A stretch of 64,000 bases of DNA from Crossaster papposus (Eukaryota > Echinodermata > Asteroidea > Velatida > Solasteridae). Shown here one piece after another: positions 58,101 through 64,000 of the stretch; within the stretch, counting starts at the first letter, position 1; each line of letters opens with the position of its first letter. The stretch spans positions 124,001-188,000 of the forward strand of contig JBAIAA010000409.1 in NCBI GenBank assembly GCA_037893245.1. The letters are read 5' to 3'. The position numbers were made by a program, and so were the translations under genes. Under the pieces are notes generated by a model, which ran no database searches, was not told the DNA's origin, and saw only the letters and a list, made by a program, of their open reading frames with translations.

Positions 58101-61100
58101 CGAAACGGGTTCAGGCCGATAGTGCCGGGAAGCACACCCACGCATTTCCGGCCCTGCTCGCTGCTGGCAGACATTTCCGAACTTCAACTTGGCGTGTTTA
58201 TGCGTCATCCGTTTTTAATTTTGGGAAAACTTTGCGTTTATATACGTCATCCGGCGCGAACTAGTTAAGAGTGTGCTTGTCTATAGTCATTCATTTATAT
58301 TACCCAACAAATATTATTTTCAAAAATGTGAAGACTAACTTTATTTGCTGTGATTATTTTTTAGAACAACTTGAAGAAAAACCTCTGCCAACAAGCATTT
58401 CAGAGTTCAAGAACCATCATTTGTAAGTTGTTTTTATTTCGGCATCTTTGTCACAGCAACCTACCGAGCTCTATCCATGATTAAAAGTTGGTGTGTCCGT
58501 ACTTTTGGGGTGTGGCACCCTGACTTGATTTTCAAATTGAATTGAAAATTGTCTAGCATCGTACAGTGTATTTGTTGTGAGCTTACAAAATGGCAACATG
58601 GTCATGAATGAAAAGTTATTGCAATACATGTATATTGTCACCTTTCTTGACACCTGGACTCGAACTCACGCTCTGCGGAACAGAAAACCCAGCTCTTAAC
58701 CGCTCGGCCACGACACTCCACATTACATGATAGTGCACAGCGCGACTTGATACACCTTCTTGTAGTGCCGGTCACACAATGTATGTTGATTTAAGACATT
58801 GTGCATTTTACTTTGACAAGGACCTCTGAAAAATGGTAAGCAAATACTCTGTAATATACCTTTCAAATATATTTGACAGATATGTACTAAAGCGGCACCT
58901 CTTGAAATTTGAGGCCCTGTACCCAGAATCTGCTACTATTTTAGGCTACTGTAGAGGTGAGGCGGTTTATTCAAGGGACTGTGTTCACAATGTAAGTTTT
59001 AATCATTGTCATCAGATTGATTTGTATTTTTGTATACTTTCTAAATTTATGTAAGAGAGTGAAAAGCTCACTCTAAAAAAGAGCGAGACTCTTATCAAAC
59101 CACACTTAAAAGAGTGAAAACCACTTCCCAAAAGATAAATCTTCACTCTTTTGAGGAGCCATATGAAGAATAACTCTTTTTTTTTAGTATCGGCTCCTTT
59201 CCTGATACAAATGTACATGTTATGTACATGTAAATCCCATACGACAAACATGAACAATGATGCGCTGGGAACACATATGTGACCTGTCATCACAAAATAA
59301 GCGTAAAGTCGGCAAAATCAAAAATTGAGATATGGGTATTTCTAAATTCTGTGGAAACAGAGCTTTCCAATGGTATATAACACTTGGAGGTTTAATACTC
59401 AATAATTTTTTTTTTTATTTTTTAGTCTAGTGGAGTCTTAATACAAAGATTATGAGAAAACGGGCATTTCTTGCGGGAAATTGTGTAAAAGGCATAGAAA
59501 GGCAGAGTCAAAATTGTCTCAAAAACTAATTTTGTTTTTATCTGATCGTCCTGAAAAATTGGGAATTGATTGTTGGGGATTTAGTCTTTAAACAAACCAT
59601 ATAATCTCAAAATCGACGATCCCTTCAAATTTTGACTTTGACTGGCCGTACTGGGAAATCACTCCGTGCGACTTTACGCTCATTTTGTGATGACAGGTCA
59701 CATATAGGCCCTACATATAAGCCCTACATAAAAATGCTTAAGTTATAGTTGTACGGCTAATGTTAGGCTTGATAATTTGGCCGTGTTAAATTTTTGTCGA
59801 CCGTAAACTTGACAAATGGCCCTTTTCGTGACAAACTCTTGGTGACGCACTGAATTGTGAATCGCCCGAATTACAATATCAAACTACACAATTACCCCAC
59901 GTGTCCCTCTTCTAATCCGCCCCTCGGCTCGGTGATTTTAAAATAATCCCGGCGCAAACTCGTTAAAATACATTTATGCCATTTCCTTCCCCCAGCTGCA
60001 CACAAAAGAAACCTGGATGAAACAAGCTTTAGCTATTCAGCATGGTGAACAACCTTACAAAATGGTCAAAGCCAGACAAAAGAAGGTAAGATGAGAAGGA
60101 ATTTATACCGAAGGCTTTCGTTTACTAGGTTAACCAATTTGTGCCGGATGACGTATATAAATGCAAAGTTTCCCGAGTTTTAAAACGGATGACGCATAAA
60201 CACGCCACGATCAAGGCCGGAAATTCTGTCAGCAGCGAGCAAGGCAGTCAGCAGCAAGCAAGGCTGTAAATGCGTGGGTGTGCTTCCCGGTACTATCGGC
60301 CTGAACCTGCCTTGGATCGAGTTTTGTTAATAATTCCGCGCGTCGACTTGGTAATGTTAAAATAATATCGGCGAGTACATGTTTTCAAAAACATACATGT
60401 AGTATGTAAAAATGTATACATGTAAAAATGTGGCAGTACTGTTTTTGTTGCTTGCTTTTATAAAGTCCTTTGGCTCCGGGGATAGGAGGATGGCTAATTT
60501 TTAGCCCGTTGAAAAAGGAAATCATGATTTTATTTGCTAGTTGTTTAATCAAATTCAGGTTTTATCTCTGGCCATGCAGCTGGCTTTATACAATTATAGA
60601 GGGGAACTTGCATCAAAACGTCACCCACTCGCCACTATTTCAGTCATAATTTATCATAATTTATTTATTCCAGGAATATGTATCTGGGTGAGTATGTAAG
60701 CACCGGCAAATGTGGACTAGGGTTAGGGCATAAACAAAGGGTCCACAACAAACCGTTCACAATTGAAAAATCAGGTACAAAACCTATATCAGGGTATCAG
60801 TGACGGGCCGGACAGTCCTGGTTCAATTGGGCAATGCCACAGTAGTGGTTTACACAAACCACCAGGGGGCAGTCTGCCCAGCTGTTTGCGCTCAAATGGA
60901 AGCTCCTCCATTGGTGTACATGTATGTACATGTCACACTTTTAGCAGTCCACCTTCCAAGCGAGAAGAACATCACTACCAACGCGCCTTTTCCAGGGGAT
61001 GGATCCTCCCGACAGAGTGGACGCTGTGCCCTCAGGTCGCTCAATCACTATTTTGGCCACTATTCTGACCGACCACATGTCGATCTGTTTATTTCATGGG

Positions 61101-61997
61101 TCATCACCTATTACCTGTCTACTGTGCGTGGGGTGGGGCCCCTACTCCTGCGCGAGGGGCCCCAGCCCCATTTATCCTATAATTGTCATTCCCGTCACCA
61201 ACGAAAATTGAATGTTAAATAAAATCCTTAAAGGGATCGTATACGTTTGGTAATTACTCCAAAAATTAATGGTATAAAAACTTACTTGGTAAGAAGTACA
61301 GAAGCTTTAGATAGTATAATGCATTTTTTGAAATGTTTACTTTGAAGTACTGCGGTTATGGAAAAAGATATCACTTTTTCTCCCCAAAAATTTGAATCTG
61401 AGAAGCGTTACTGCAGTGACATTTCTTAGATTGTGCATTCCAATGCAGATTATTCTTCCTGCGTGGACATAACCGCTCCAGATTTTCGGCAATATCTCAA
61501 AATCGCTACCACCTTTTGAAATGAAATTTTTACAGGTTAGTTTTATGGTATATCTATAACTATATAGGATTAAAACAAACAGTGCGTTCCAATTATCAAA
61601 CGTATCAAACGTCCCTTTAAAATCAAGATTCCGTCAAACATCAGTTTTTGTTGTTGCAAAACATAAATATTGCATTTTACAAAACCTTTTTTAAAAGTTT
61701 TATTCAAGTCTTTTAAAAAAAAATTTTCAAGTCTAAAAGTAGACAAATAATGAAGTATCTTTTGCTGTTGTGTCAATTCAAATGTTTGCTTTAAATTTTT
61801 GTTACACATTTCCTATATTTATCTTTTGTATTTTCAGAATAAGTCTCATGAGCCTCTCCTACCCATTTATGGTCAATGGCAAACTGAGTTATACATTCCA
61901 CCAGCGGCAGTAGATGGCAAGGTGCCACGTAATGACTATGGTAATGTGGAACTGTTTCAGCCATCTATGTTGCCCATGGGGACAGTGCATCTTCAAA
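36956..61997 (+). CDS. XPC: XPC, DNA-damage recognition subunit (13 exons, 3' end beyond window)
   Basis: Thirteen GT-AG exons keep one frame for 642 codons. XPC (Rad4 family) binds helix-distorting lesions and starts global-genome nucleotide excision repair in the nucleus, with RAD23B and centrin 2. Exons 1-2 encode a basic then acidic N-terminus ([14 protein letters not shown]). Exons 3-6 and 8-9 give the transglutaminase-fold region ([51 protein letters not shown]). Exon 7 is the charged linker. Exons 10-11 are BHD1 ([30 protein letters not shown]), exon 12 BHD2, and exon 13 the start of BHD3 ([20 protein letters not shown]). The rest of BHD3 and the centrin-binding tail lie outside. The start is uncertain: exon 1 follows an acceptor-like TTTACAG and its first codon is ATG, so it may be internal or preceded by a 5' UTR intron. 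Confidence 0.96.
37220..37554. mobile_element. Foldback-like element with CGACTT-AAGTCG repeats, copy 2
   Basis: Lies in XPC intron 1. It has tandem units of ATTCACGACTTTGGGGGC AAGTCG type, each able to fold on itself. It ends with CTCCAGGGCCA (37544-37554), the terminus of the element at 31224-31700. The left terminus is missing, so this copy is truncated. Confidence 0.7.
37705..37840 (+). CDS. XPC: XPC exon 2
   Basis: Acceptor TTTTAAG, donor GTAAGA. Joins exon 1 in phase and encodes DGILGES to [14 protein letters not shown], matching the EIEIETPEQ segment of vertebrate XPC. Ends in phase 2. Confidence 0.88.
38230..38735 (+). mobile_element. LINE endonuclease fragment in XPC intron 2
   Basis: Two overlapping frames give degenerate LINE endonuclease: [27 protein letters not shown] and [14 protein letters not shown]. 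The last matches ITGDFNIHVDN of the LINE at 24766. The reverse transcriptase is absent. Confidence 0.8.
39184..39240. repeat. ATT microsatellite and long poly-T before XPC exon 3
   Basis: A TTATTATTATT stretch runs into about 30 T, ending seven bases before the exon 3 acceptor AG. It acts as the polypyrimidine tract whatever its origin. Confidence 0.85.
39248..39332 (+). CDS. XPC: XPC exon 3
   Basis: The acceptor TTTCTCAG is preceded by a very long T tract; the donor is GTAAGT. Encodes [20 protein letters not shown], equivalent to the helix before the transglutaminase-fold region. Phase 0 at its end. Confidence 0.88.
39333..40495. other. XPC intron 3, nothing recognised
   Basis: A 71-codon minus-strand open frame at 39397-39612 has no identifiable motif. 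Nothing else is seen. Confidence 0.5.
40496..40662 (+). CDS. XPC: XPC exon 4
   Basis: Acceptor TTGTACAG, donor GTGAGT. Encodes [20 protein letters not shown] to WISEFIKW, aligned with LLCLLANGFYRNNIC and LSNLVKWF in human XPC. Phase 2 at its end. Confidence 0.95.
40756..40988 (+). mobile_element. TTAA/CCAGTTCGCGCC MITE, XPC intron 4
   Basis: Flanked by TTAA at both ends; starts CCAGTTCGCGC and ends GGCGCAAACTTG. The interior has the family landmarks GGGATTATTTTTAACGAAAC and CACACCCACGCATTTCC. Confidence 0.85.
41279..41399 (+). CDS. XPC: XPC exon 5
   Basis: Acceptor ATTTTAG, donor GTACGT. Encodes FSASYCVTK through ESDKVL, a poorly conserved part of the transglutaminase-fold region. Phase 0 at its end. 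Confidence 0.88.
41932..42318 (+). mobile_element. TTAA-flanked MITE (AGGTAG-ATACACCA family), copy C
   Basis: Lies in XPC intron 5, ending about 110 bases before exon 6. TTAA at 41932 and 42315 encloses a body from AGGTAGTATACACCA to TGGTGTATACTACCT. Same orientation as copy B. Confidence 0.9.
42431..42523 (+). CDS. XPC: XPC exon 6
   Basis: Acceptor AATTTAG, donor GTGAGT, 31 codons. Encodes [20 protein letters not shown], a diagnostic XPC block. The next intron contains the BEL/Pao element. Confidence 0.96.
43036..43708 (-). repeat. BEL/Pao 3' LTR
   Basis: 673 bp; starts TGTTAACGCCAGCATCTGCA on the plus strand and ends AGCACAGCAGTACATTTACA. It is the 3' LTR because the element reads on the minus strand. 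Confidence 0.97.
43709..43722 (-). other. Polypurine tract of the BEL/Pao element
   Basis: On the minus strand TTTTGGGGGAGCCA immediately precedes the 3' LTR, the expected place and composition for plus-strand priming. Confidence 0.7.
43990..46725 (-). pseudogene. BEL/Pao pol, downstream frame: rest of RT, RNase H, integrase, C-terminal domain
   Basis: 911 codons. Residues 10-16 are the catalytic DYVDDGL of reverse transcriptase. RNase H follows, with FSDASFCGS near 190 and [10 protein letters not shown] near 265. The integrase zinc-binding region (HHVTEM to CVKC) is at about 515-560. Its core has D in CGVDYFGPW near 600, RSDRGTNF near 660 and glutamate in [13 protein letters not shown] near 708. 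The C-terminal 100 residues ([20 protein letters not shown]) form the usual BEL/Pao tail domain. The first methionine is arbitrary, because the protein should continue from the upstream frame. Apart from that break the frame is intact. It uses a different reading frame from the gag-containing part and overlaps it by about 38 bases. Confidence 0.95.
46688..49927 (-). pseudogene. BEL/Pao gag, protease and first part of RT
   Basis: 1079 codons from ATG at 49927. Residues 1-230 are a charged, serine-rich and coiled-coil-like gag N-terminus containing [15 protein letters not shown]. Residues about 280-460 match the gag-like domain typical of BEL/Pao ([16 protein letters not shown]). Two CCHC knuckles lie near 502-516 ([14 protein letters not shown]) and 537-550 ([14 protein letters not shown]). 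The aspartic protease motif near 640 reads [11 protein letters not shown], with Q where G is usual. Reverse transcriptase runs from about 930 ([24 protein letters not shown] near 1000) and stops in the wrong frame just before the YVDD motif. The last dozen residues and the stop result from the frame change. Confidence 0.95.
49928..50559 (-). other. BEL/Pao 5' leader
   Basis: Untranslated internal sequence between the 5' LTR and the gag start. I could not identify a confident tRNA primer-binding site next to the LTR. Confidence 0.6.
50560..51231 (-). repeat. BEL/Pao 5' LTR
   Basis: 672 bp, near-identical to the LTR at 43036-43708. It would carry the element promoter directing minus-strand transcription across gag-pol. 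Confidence 0.97.
51237..52135. other. XPC intron 6, right remainder
   Basis: Ordinary intron sequence between the retrotransposon and exon 7. The region left of the element (42524-43030) is likewise without features. Confidence 0.6.
52136..52517 (+). CDS. XPC: XPC exon 7 (charged linker)
   Basis: Acceptor TGTATAG, donor GTGAGT, 382 bases. Low-complexity basic and acidic linker with KKIIKRKEK and KNRKKKKTG (possible nuclear signals) and serine/aspartate clusters ([16 protein letters not shown]). It is much shorter than the corresponding disordered insert of human XPC. Phase 1 at its end. Confidence 0.9.
53375..53614 (+). mobile_element. TTAA/CCAGTTCGCGCC MITE, XPC intron 7
   Basis: Starts CCAGTTTGCGCTGGGATTAT and ends CGGCGCGAACTGGTTAA. 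Full-length family copy, but with the left TTAA lost. Confidence 0.85.
54175..54412 (+). mobile_element. tRNA-derived SINE, XPC intron 7
   Basis: The head has A-box-like TTGGCGTAGCGG and B-box GGGTTCGAACCCC in tRNA spacing. A non-tRNA body follows (CCTGACTCCGTGAGTTTTCC, CTCTACTGAGGGGTTACC), then an A/T-rich AAATAAAATAAAT tail. Confidence 0.85.
54413..54535. repeat. Dispersed repeat fragment ending GGTCACATATA
   Basis: Ends GCGGGTCACATATATGGGC, resembling the right end of the MITE at 59275-59705. Degenerate. Confidence 0.45.
54579..54722 (+). CDS. XPC: XPC exon 8
   Basis: Acceptor GTTTAG, donor GTAAGA. Encodes [20 protein letters not shown] and CYIIAIDN, equivalent to QWLEVFCEQEEKWVCVDC and YVVGID of human XPC. 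Confidence 0.96.
54740..55147. repeat. Dispersed repeat (CCTGAATCCATCAA type), fuller copy
   Basis: Bounded by TTAACCCTAACCCCC on the left and GGTGGTTAGGGTTTA on the right, an inverted pair. Inside are repeated TCCTGAATCC and CCACCAG motifs, and a segment of about 150 bp shared with 9885-10037. Lies in XPC intron 8. Confidence 0.7.
55148..55605. other. XPC intron 8, GC-rich unique stretch
   Basis: Contains CTTCTGGGGCCCCCTTGCCC and CGACGGGC motifs; no gene is recognised. Confidence 0.4.
55606..55850 (+). mobile_element. TTAA/CCAGTTCGCGCC MITE, XPC intron 8, copy 1
   Basis: TTAA at both ends; starts CCAGTTCTCGCCGGG. The right end is eroded (CCAACGCGAATAGG). Confidence 0.85.
55874..56109 (+). 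mobile_element. TTAA/CCAGTTCGCGCC MITE, XPC intron 8, copy 2
   Basis: TTAA at both ends; starts ACCAGTTCGCACCGGG and ends CCGGTGCGAACTGG. Only about 24 bp separates it from copy 1, in the same orientation. Both share CGAAGCAGGTTCAG and AGTACCGGGTAGCACACCCA variants. Confidence 0.9.
56450..56605 (+). CDS. XPC: XPC exon 9
   Basis: Acceptor TTGCAG, donor GTAAGT. Encodes [20 protein letters not shown] and WWEKTLQPY. The WW pair includes the position of a tryptophan mutated in some human xeroderma patients (from memory of the W690 variant); it is intact here. Confidence 0.96.
57600..57770 (-). mobile_element. Possible SINE fragment, XPC intron 9
   Basis: The minus strand has GGTTGCAGGTTCGAGTCCCG, a tRNA 3' half with a B-box. 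No matching A-box part or core is identified. Confidence 0.35.
58046..58268 (+). mobile_element. TTAA/CCAGTTCGCGCC MITE, XPC intron 9, left end truncated
   Basis: Starts inside the family at TTATTTTAACATCACAGAGC and ends CCGGCGCGAACTAGTTAA. Confidence 0.85.
58365..58422 (+). CDS. XPC: XPC exon 10
   Basis: Acceptor TTTTTTAG, donor GTAAGT, 58 bases. Encodes [18 protein letters not shown], the entry to beta-hairpin domain 1. Phase 2 at its end. Confidence 0.95.
58490..58714 (-). mobile_element. tRNA-derived SINE, XPC intron 10
   Basis: The minus strand starting at 58714 reads GTCGTGGCCGAGCGGTTAAG, with A-box TGGCCGAGCGG, and later AGTTCGAGTCCAGG (B-box), followed by unrelated sequence. The head lacks the long variable arm and the acceptor pairing of a functional serine or leucine tRNA, so a SINE head is preferred. 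Confidence 0.65.
58880..58991 (+). CDS. XPC: XPC exon 11 (BHD1)
   Basis: Acceptor TTGACAG, donor GTAAGT. Encodes [20 protein letters not shown] and [16 protein letters not shown], nearly identical to vertebrate XPC. Confidence 0.97.
59275..59705. mobile_element. MITE, 431 bp, 37-bp TIR, XPC intron 11
   Basis: ATATGTGACCTGTCATCACA at the left is matched by TGTGATGACAGGTCACATAT at the right; the 37-bp arms differ at one position. Related degenerate copies occur at 16195-16350, 17040-17190 and 54413-54535. Confidence 0.9.
59931..59966 (-). mobile_element. End fragment of TTAA/CCAGTTCGCGCC MITE
   Basis: Only the terminal 36 bp remain, in minus orientation (AATCCCGGCGCAAACTCGTTAA). It lies 30 bases before the XPC exon 12 acceptor. 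Confidence 0.65.
59996..60085 (+). CDS. XPC: XPC exon 12 (BHD2)
   Basis: Acceptor TTCCCCCAG, donor GTAAGA, 30 codons. Encodes [20 protein letters not shown] followed by [10 protein letters not shown]. Confidence 0.96.
60130..60377 (-). mobile_element. TTAA/CCAGTTCGCGCC MITE, XPC intron 12
   Basis: Minus-orientation copy starting TTAACCAATTTGTGCCGGAT. It contains a duplicated CAGCAGCGAGCAAGGC / CAGCAGCAAGCAAGGC segment. The far end is eroded (AATATCGGCGAG). Confidence 0.8.
60790..61095 (+). mobile_element. DIRS-like RNase H fragment, XPC intron 12
   Basis: One frame gives [19 protein letters not shown], then [14 protein letters not shown], and in a shifted frame [18 protein letters not shown] with VDLF further on. 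These resemble the RNase H block and following linker of DIRS/Ngaro-type retroelements, where an asparagine-rich site and a PTEWSL motif are usual. It is broken and short; a gypsy origin is less likely but possible. Confidence 0.55.
61228..61620 (+). mobile_element. TTAA-flanked MITE (AAGGGATCGTATACG family), copy 1
   Basis: TTAA at both ends; starts AGGGATCGTATACGTTTGGT and ends CGTATCAAACGTCCCT. The interior CATTTTTTGAAA and GAGAAGCGTTACTGCAGTGA are shared with 62010-62392 in opposite orientation. In XPC intron 12, ending about 220 bases before exon 13. Confidence 0.85.
61838..61997 (+). CDS. XPC: XPC exon 13 (start of BHD3)
   Basis: Acceptor ATTTTCAG, donor GTAAGT. Encodes [20 protein letters not shown] and [18 protein letters not shown]. 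Ends in phase 1; the following exons are not in the window. Confidence 0.97.
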
Positions 61998-62009
61998 GTA
62001 AGTCTGACT

Positions 62010-62392
62010 TTAAAAGGATCGTATACGTTTGGTAATTGGAACCCACTGTTTGTTTCAATCCTATACCATAAAACTAACTAACCTGTAAAAACAATTGTTC
62101 AAAAGGCGGTAGCGATTCTGAGATATTGTGGTTATGAATCTGGAGCGGTTATGTCCACGCAAAAATAATCTGCATTGGAATACACAATCTGAGAAACGTC
62201 ACCGCAGTAACGCTTCTCAGATTCAAATTTTTGGGGATAAAAAGTGATATCTTTCTTCATAACCGCAGTACTTCGAAGTGAAAAGTTTCTAAAAATGCAT
62301 TATATCATCCAAAGCGGCTGTACTTCTTACCAAGTAAGTTTTTATTGCCATTAATTTTTTGAGTAATTACCAAACGTATACGATCCCCTTAA
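62010..62392 (-). mobile_element. TTAA-flanked MITE (AAGGGATCGTATACG family), copy 2
   Basis: TTAA at 62010-62013 and 62389-62392. Inverted relative to copy 1. It begins only 12 bases after the exon 13 splice donor. Confidence 0.88.
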
Positions 62393-62635
62393 TTATCAAT
62401 GTTTACATACAACATGAGATGTAAGACAGGTGTATAAGTACAAACAAGTATTATTCCTAGACTGATAAAATACACACACAATAAAGTTAACAGGTCTGAA
62501 CTCAATATATACCTGTTTGATGACAATCATAAAAAACAACACACTTCAGGAATAGTTAATTATTCCTTTAAAGTGAGTTGCACCCATTTGTGTGAAGGGT
62601 ATGAGGTTGCATAGGTATGGGACAGCTCACACACA

Positions 62636-63083
62636 TTAACCCTAACCCCCTAGGCCTTACTTTGGGCTAAAGAACTGCATATTACAGAATACTACTTAGT
62701 ATTTTGTAGCACTGGGTCTCTCCGTGACTGATGATTGGGTGTGTACTGACAGAGTACAGATACTACCAACTACAAAATACTAATAGTGGCAATACAGGTC
62801 GTACTTACCTGGCAAAAAATGCAGTAGTCCAGCCTTGACCAATTGCTGTGTCCCAAGTGACAATTTTTGCTGTAGAGTTTAGAACACTCTGCACAGCATA
62901 CATGAGCCATGCACACTCAGCAAGCAGAGGGACCCAATGCTATAAAGTACTACGAGTGCAATTAGGGGTGAAGTACCAAATACTAAAAATTACTACAGGC
63001 ATTGCACACAAGTAAGTGAGAGTACTGCATACTACTTTTTACTACTAGTAGTAAAAAGTAGCATTAGGTAGGGTTAGGGTTAA
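62636..63083. mobile_element. TIR element ending TTAACCCTAACC, with TACT-rich interior
   Basis: TTAACCCTAACCCCCTAGG at the left and GGTAGGGTTAGGGTTAA at the right form the inverted ends. The interior repeats ATACTACTTAGTA-like and TACTACTAGTAGTAAAAAGT motifs. Beyond XPC exon 13. Confidence 0.6.
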
Positions 63084-63206
63084 AAGCAATATAGTCTAGG
63101 AGTGCGTTTTGGCATTCACCAAGAACTGAAGGTATTTTTTTATATTTGAAAATTTCAACTGGCGAGAATCACGCACGATCGTGTTACACTTAAATCCCCA
63201 AAACGA

Positions 63207-63414
63207 TTAACCAGTTCGCGCCGGGATTATTTTAACATCACTGAGCCGACGTGCAGGATTATAGTATATCAGGCCAAATAGTACCGCGCATTTCCAGCCT
63301 TGTTCGCTGCTGAGAGACTTTTCCGGCCTTGCTCGTTGCGTGCTTATGCATCAATCGTTTTGAATCTGGGAAAAATTTTACGTTTATATACGTCATCCGG
63401 CACAAACTGGTTAA
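63207..63414 (+). mobile_element. TTAA/CCAGTTCGCGCC MITE, after XPC exon 13
   Basis: TTAA at both ends; starts CCAGTTCGCGCCGGGATTAT and ends CATCCGGCACAAACTGG. There is an internal deletion around 63262. Confidence 0.88.
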
Positions 63415-63544
63415 CCAAAGAAAACAACAGGATCCAATTGAGTGCCAAAACGCATCCCAAATAAAGAGGCTGTTCAAGACTTTCAAAAATTGTATGTATA
63501 TTAGTGATGGGATTGAAAACCAAATTTTGTTATACTCGATTTCA

Positions 63545-63815
63545 ATTCCACTAATAATAATAAACCTTTACGTATCATCGTAAAGTCCCTTTGTCCCATC
63601 TCAGGTCCCTTCTCCACGCAAAGCAGCTATTAACAACCATCCCTGTCCTCACAGGTACCCATTTTACTCATTGGTGGAGATAAGCAATGAGTGAAAGTGC
63701 CTTGCCCAAGGGCACACGCAACATAGCCCTAGGCCGAAATTGAACCCACAACCTGTAGCTTTACCTAAAGATGGCGAATTCAACGCTCGAGACCACAACG
63801 CTCGAGACCACGACT
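63545..63815 (-). mobile_element. tRNA-derived SINE with V/Ceph-type core, minus strand
   Basis: The minus strand shows a GGTTGTGGGTTCAATTTCGG B-box region and then the core TGCCCTTGGGCAAGGCACTT. A 3' part ends in TAAAGGTTTATTATTATT. The short open frame near the head contains a duplicated CAACGCTCGAGACCA segment and is not a gene. Confidence 0.75.
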
Positions 63816-64000
63816 AATATCAGAGAGTTCCCATCAATGTTTTTCCCACAGTTTTTTGGTAAAGACCAAGTGGGCACTGAATCCTGCAAACGATACAGAC
63901 TCTGTGGGGAGGCACCTTGCTCATCACTTTTTGTTGGTACGATTGTGAGCTGGATGGGATCTTCCAGTGAAATTAAATAATCGGTATTCGGTTAAAAAAT

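Noticed and set aside
55606..58268. Short frames such as the 87- and 80-codon ones overlapping CCAGTTCGCGCC repeats
   Set aside because: The same peptide appears wherever the MITE family occurs, with stops at family-specific positions; it is non-coding repeat sequence.
58649..58714. Functional serine or leucine tRNA gene on the minus strand
   Set aside because: The head looks like such a tRNA, but the long variable arm is missing and the acceptor ends do not pair.
62636..63083. Interstitial telomere sequence (TTAGGG-like ends)
   Set aside because: Only two repeats occur at each end, in inverted orientation, with ordinary sequence between. They are better explained as terminal inverted repeats.

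Overview
This is a eukaryotic nuclear window: a marine-invertebrate-type genome, most likely a deuterostome such as an echinoderm (moderate confidence, inferred from the repeat types and gene arrangement, not from a marker gene). It shows spliced genes with GT-AG introns, LINE, BEL/Pao and DIRS-like retroelements, tRNA-derived SINEs, many MITE-like inverted-repeat elements and long satellites. There are no operons or bacterial signals. Two host genes are recognised and neither is visible as one long reading frame. LSM3 (minus strand, 11732 back to 3116) is complete in four exons that join in phase into a 103-residue Sm-like protein. XPC (plus strand, 36956 onward) is present as thirteen in-phase exons covering 642 codons, and runs off the right edge inside the third beta-hairpin domain. 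The two genes are head to head, the arrangement known for human LSM3 and XPC, so this looks like a conserved divergent gene pair. Here their start codons lie about 25 kb apart and the space is filled with repeats. || Layout. 1-900: 3' end of a LINE. 900-3100: palindromic and inverted-repeat elements. 3116-11732: LSM3, whose introns hold a 2-kb satellite-bearing inverted-repeat element (4418-6407), several MITEs and a SINE. 12238-13700: a foldback element built of 16-bp tandem units facing each other, inside a tandemly duplicated segment whose second copy (14082-14456) lacks the insertion. 15236-15908: a LINE remnant. 16644-18705: MITEs, two of them nested in a repeat whose inverted copy at 29551-30020 lacks them. 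18740-28770: a 38-bp minisatellite with higher-order structure, interrupted by a 3.2-kb LINE and hitch-hiking short elements. 30150-30910: a second minisatellite. 30962-34978: a decayed Ty3/gypsy-like pol flanked by roughly 300-bp terminal INVERTED repeats, the most unusual structure seen. 34979-36955: unrecognised sequence. 36956 to end: XPC. || XPC introns are heavily invaded. Intron 6 contains an almost intact BEL/Pao element (43036-51231, antisense) with 99.5 percent identical LTRs and a 5-bp target duplication, broken by one frame change next to the reverse-transcriptase catalytic motif. A TTAA-flanked MITE family with termini like CCAGTTCGCGCCGG occurs about ten times, mostly in XPC introns. 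LSM3 would act in U6 snRNA and mRNA-decay Sm-like rings, and XPC in DNA-damage recognition for nucleotide excision repair. They share a locus, not a pathway. All element and family calls come from reading the sequence by eye; no database search was possible.
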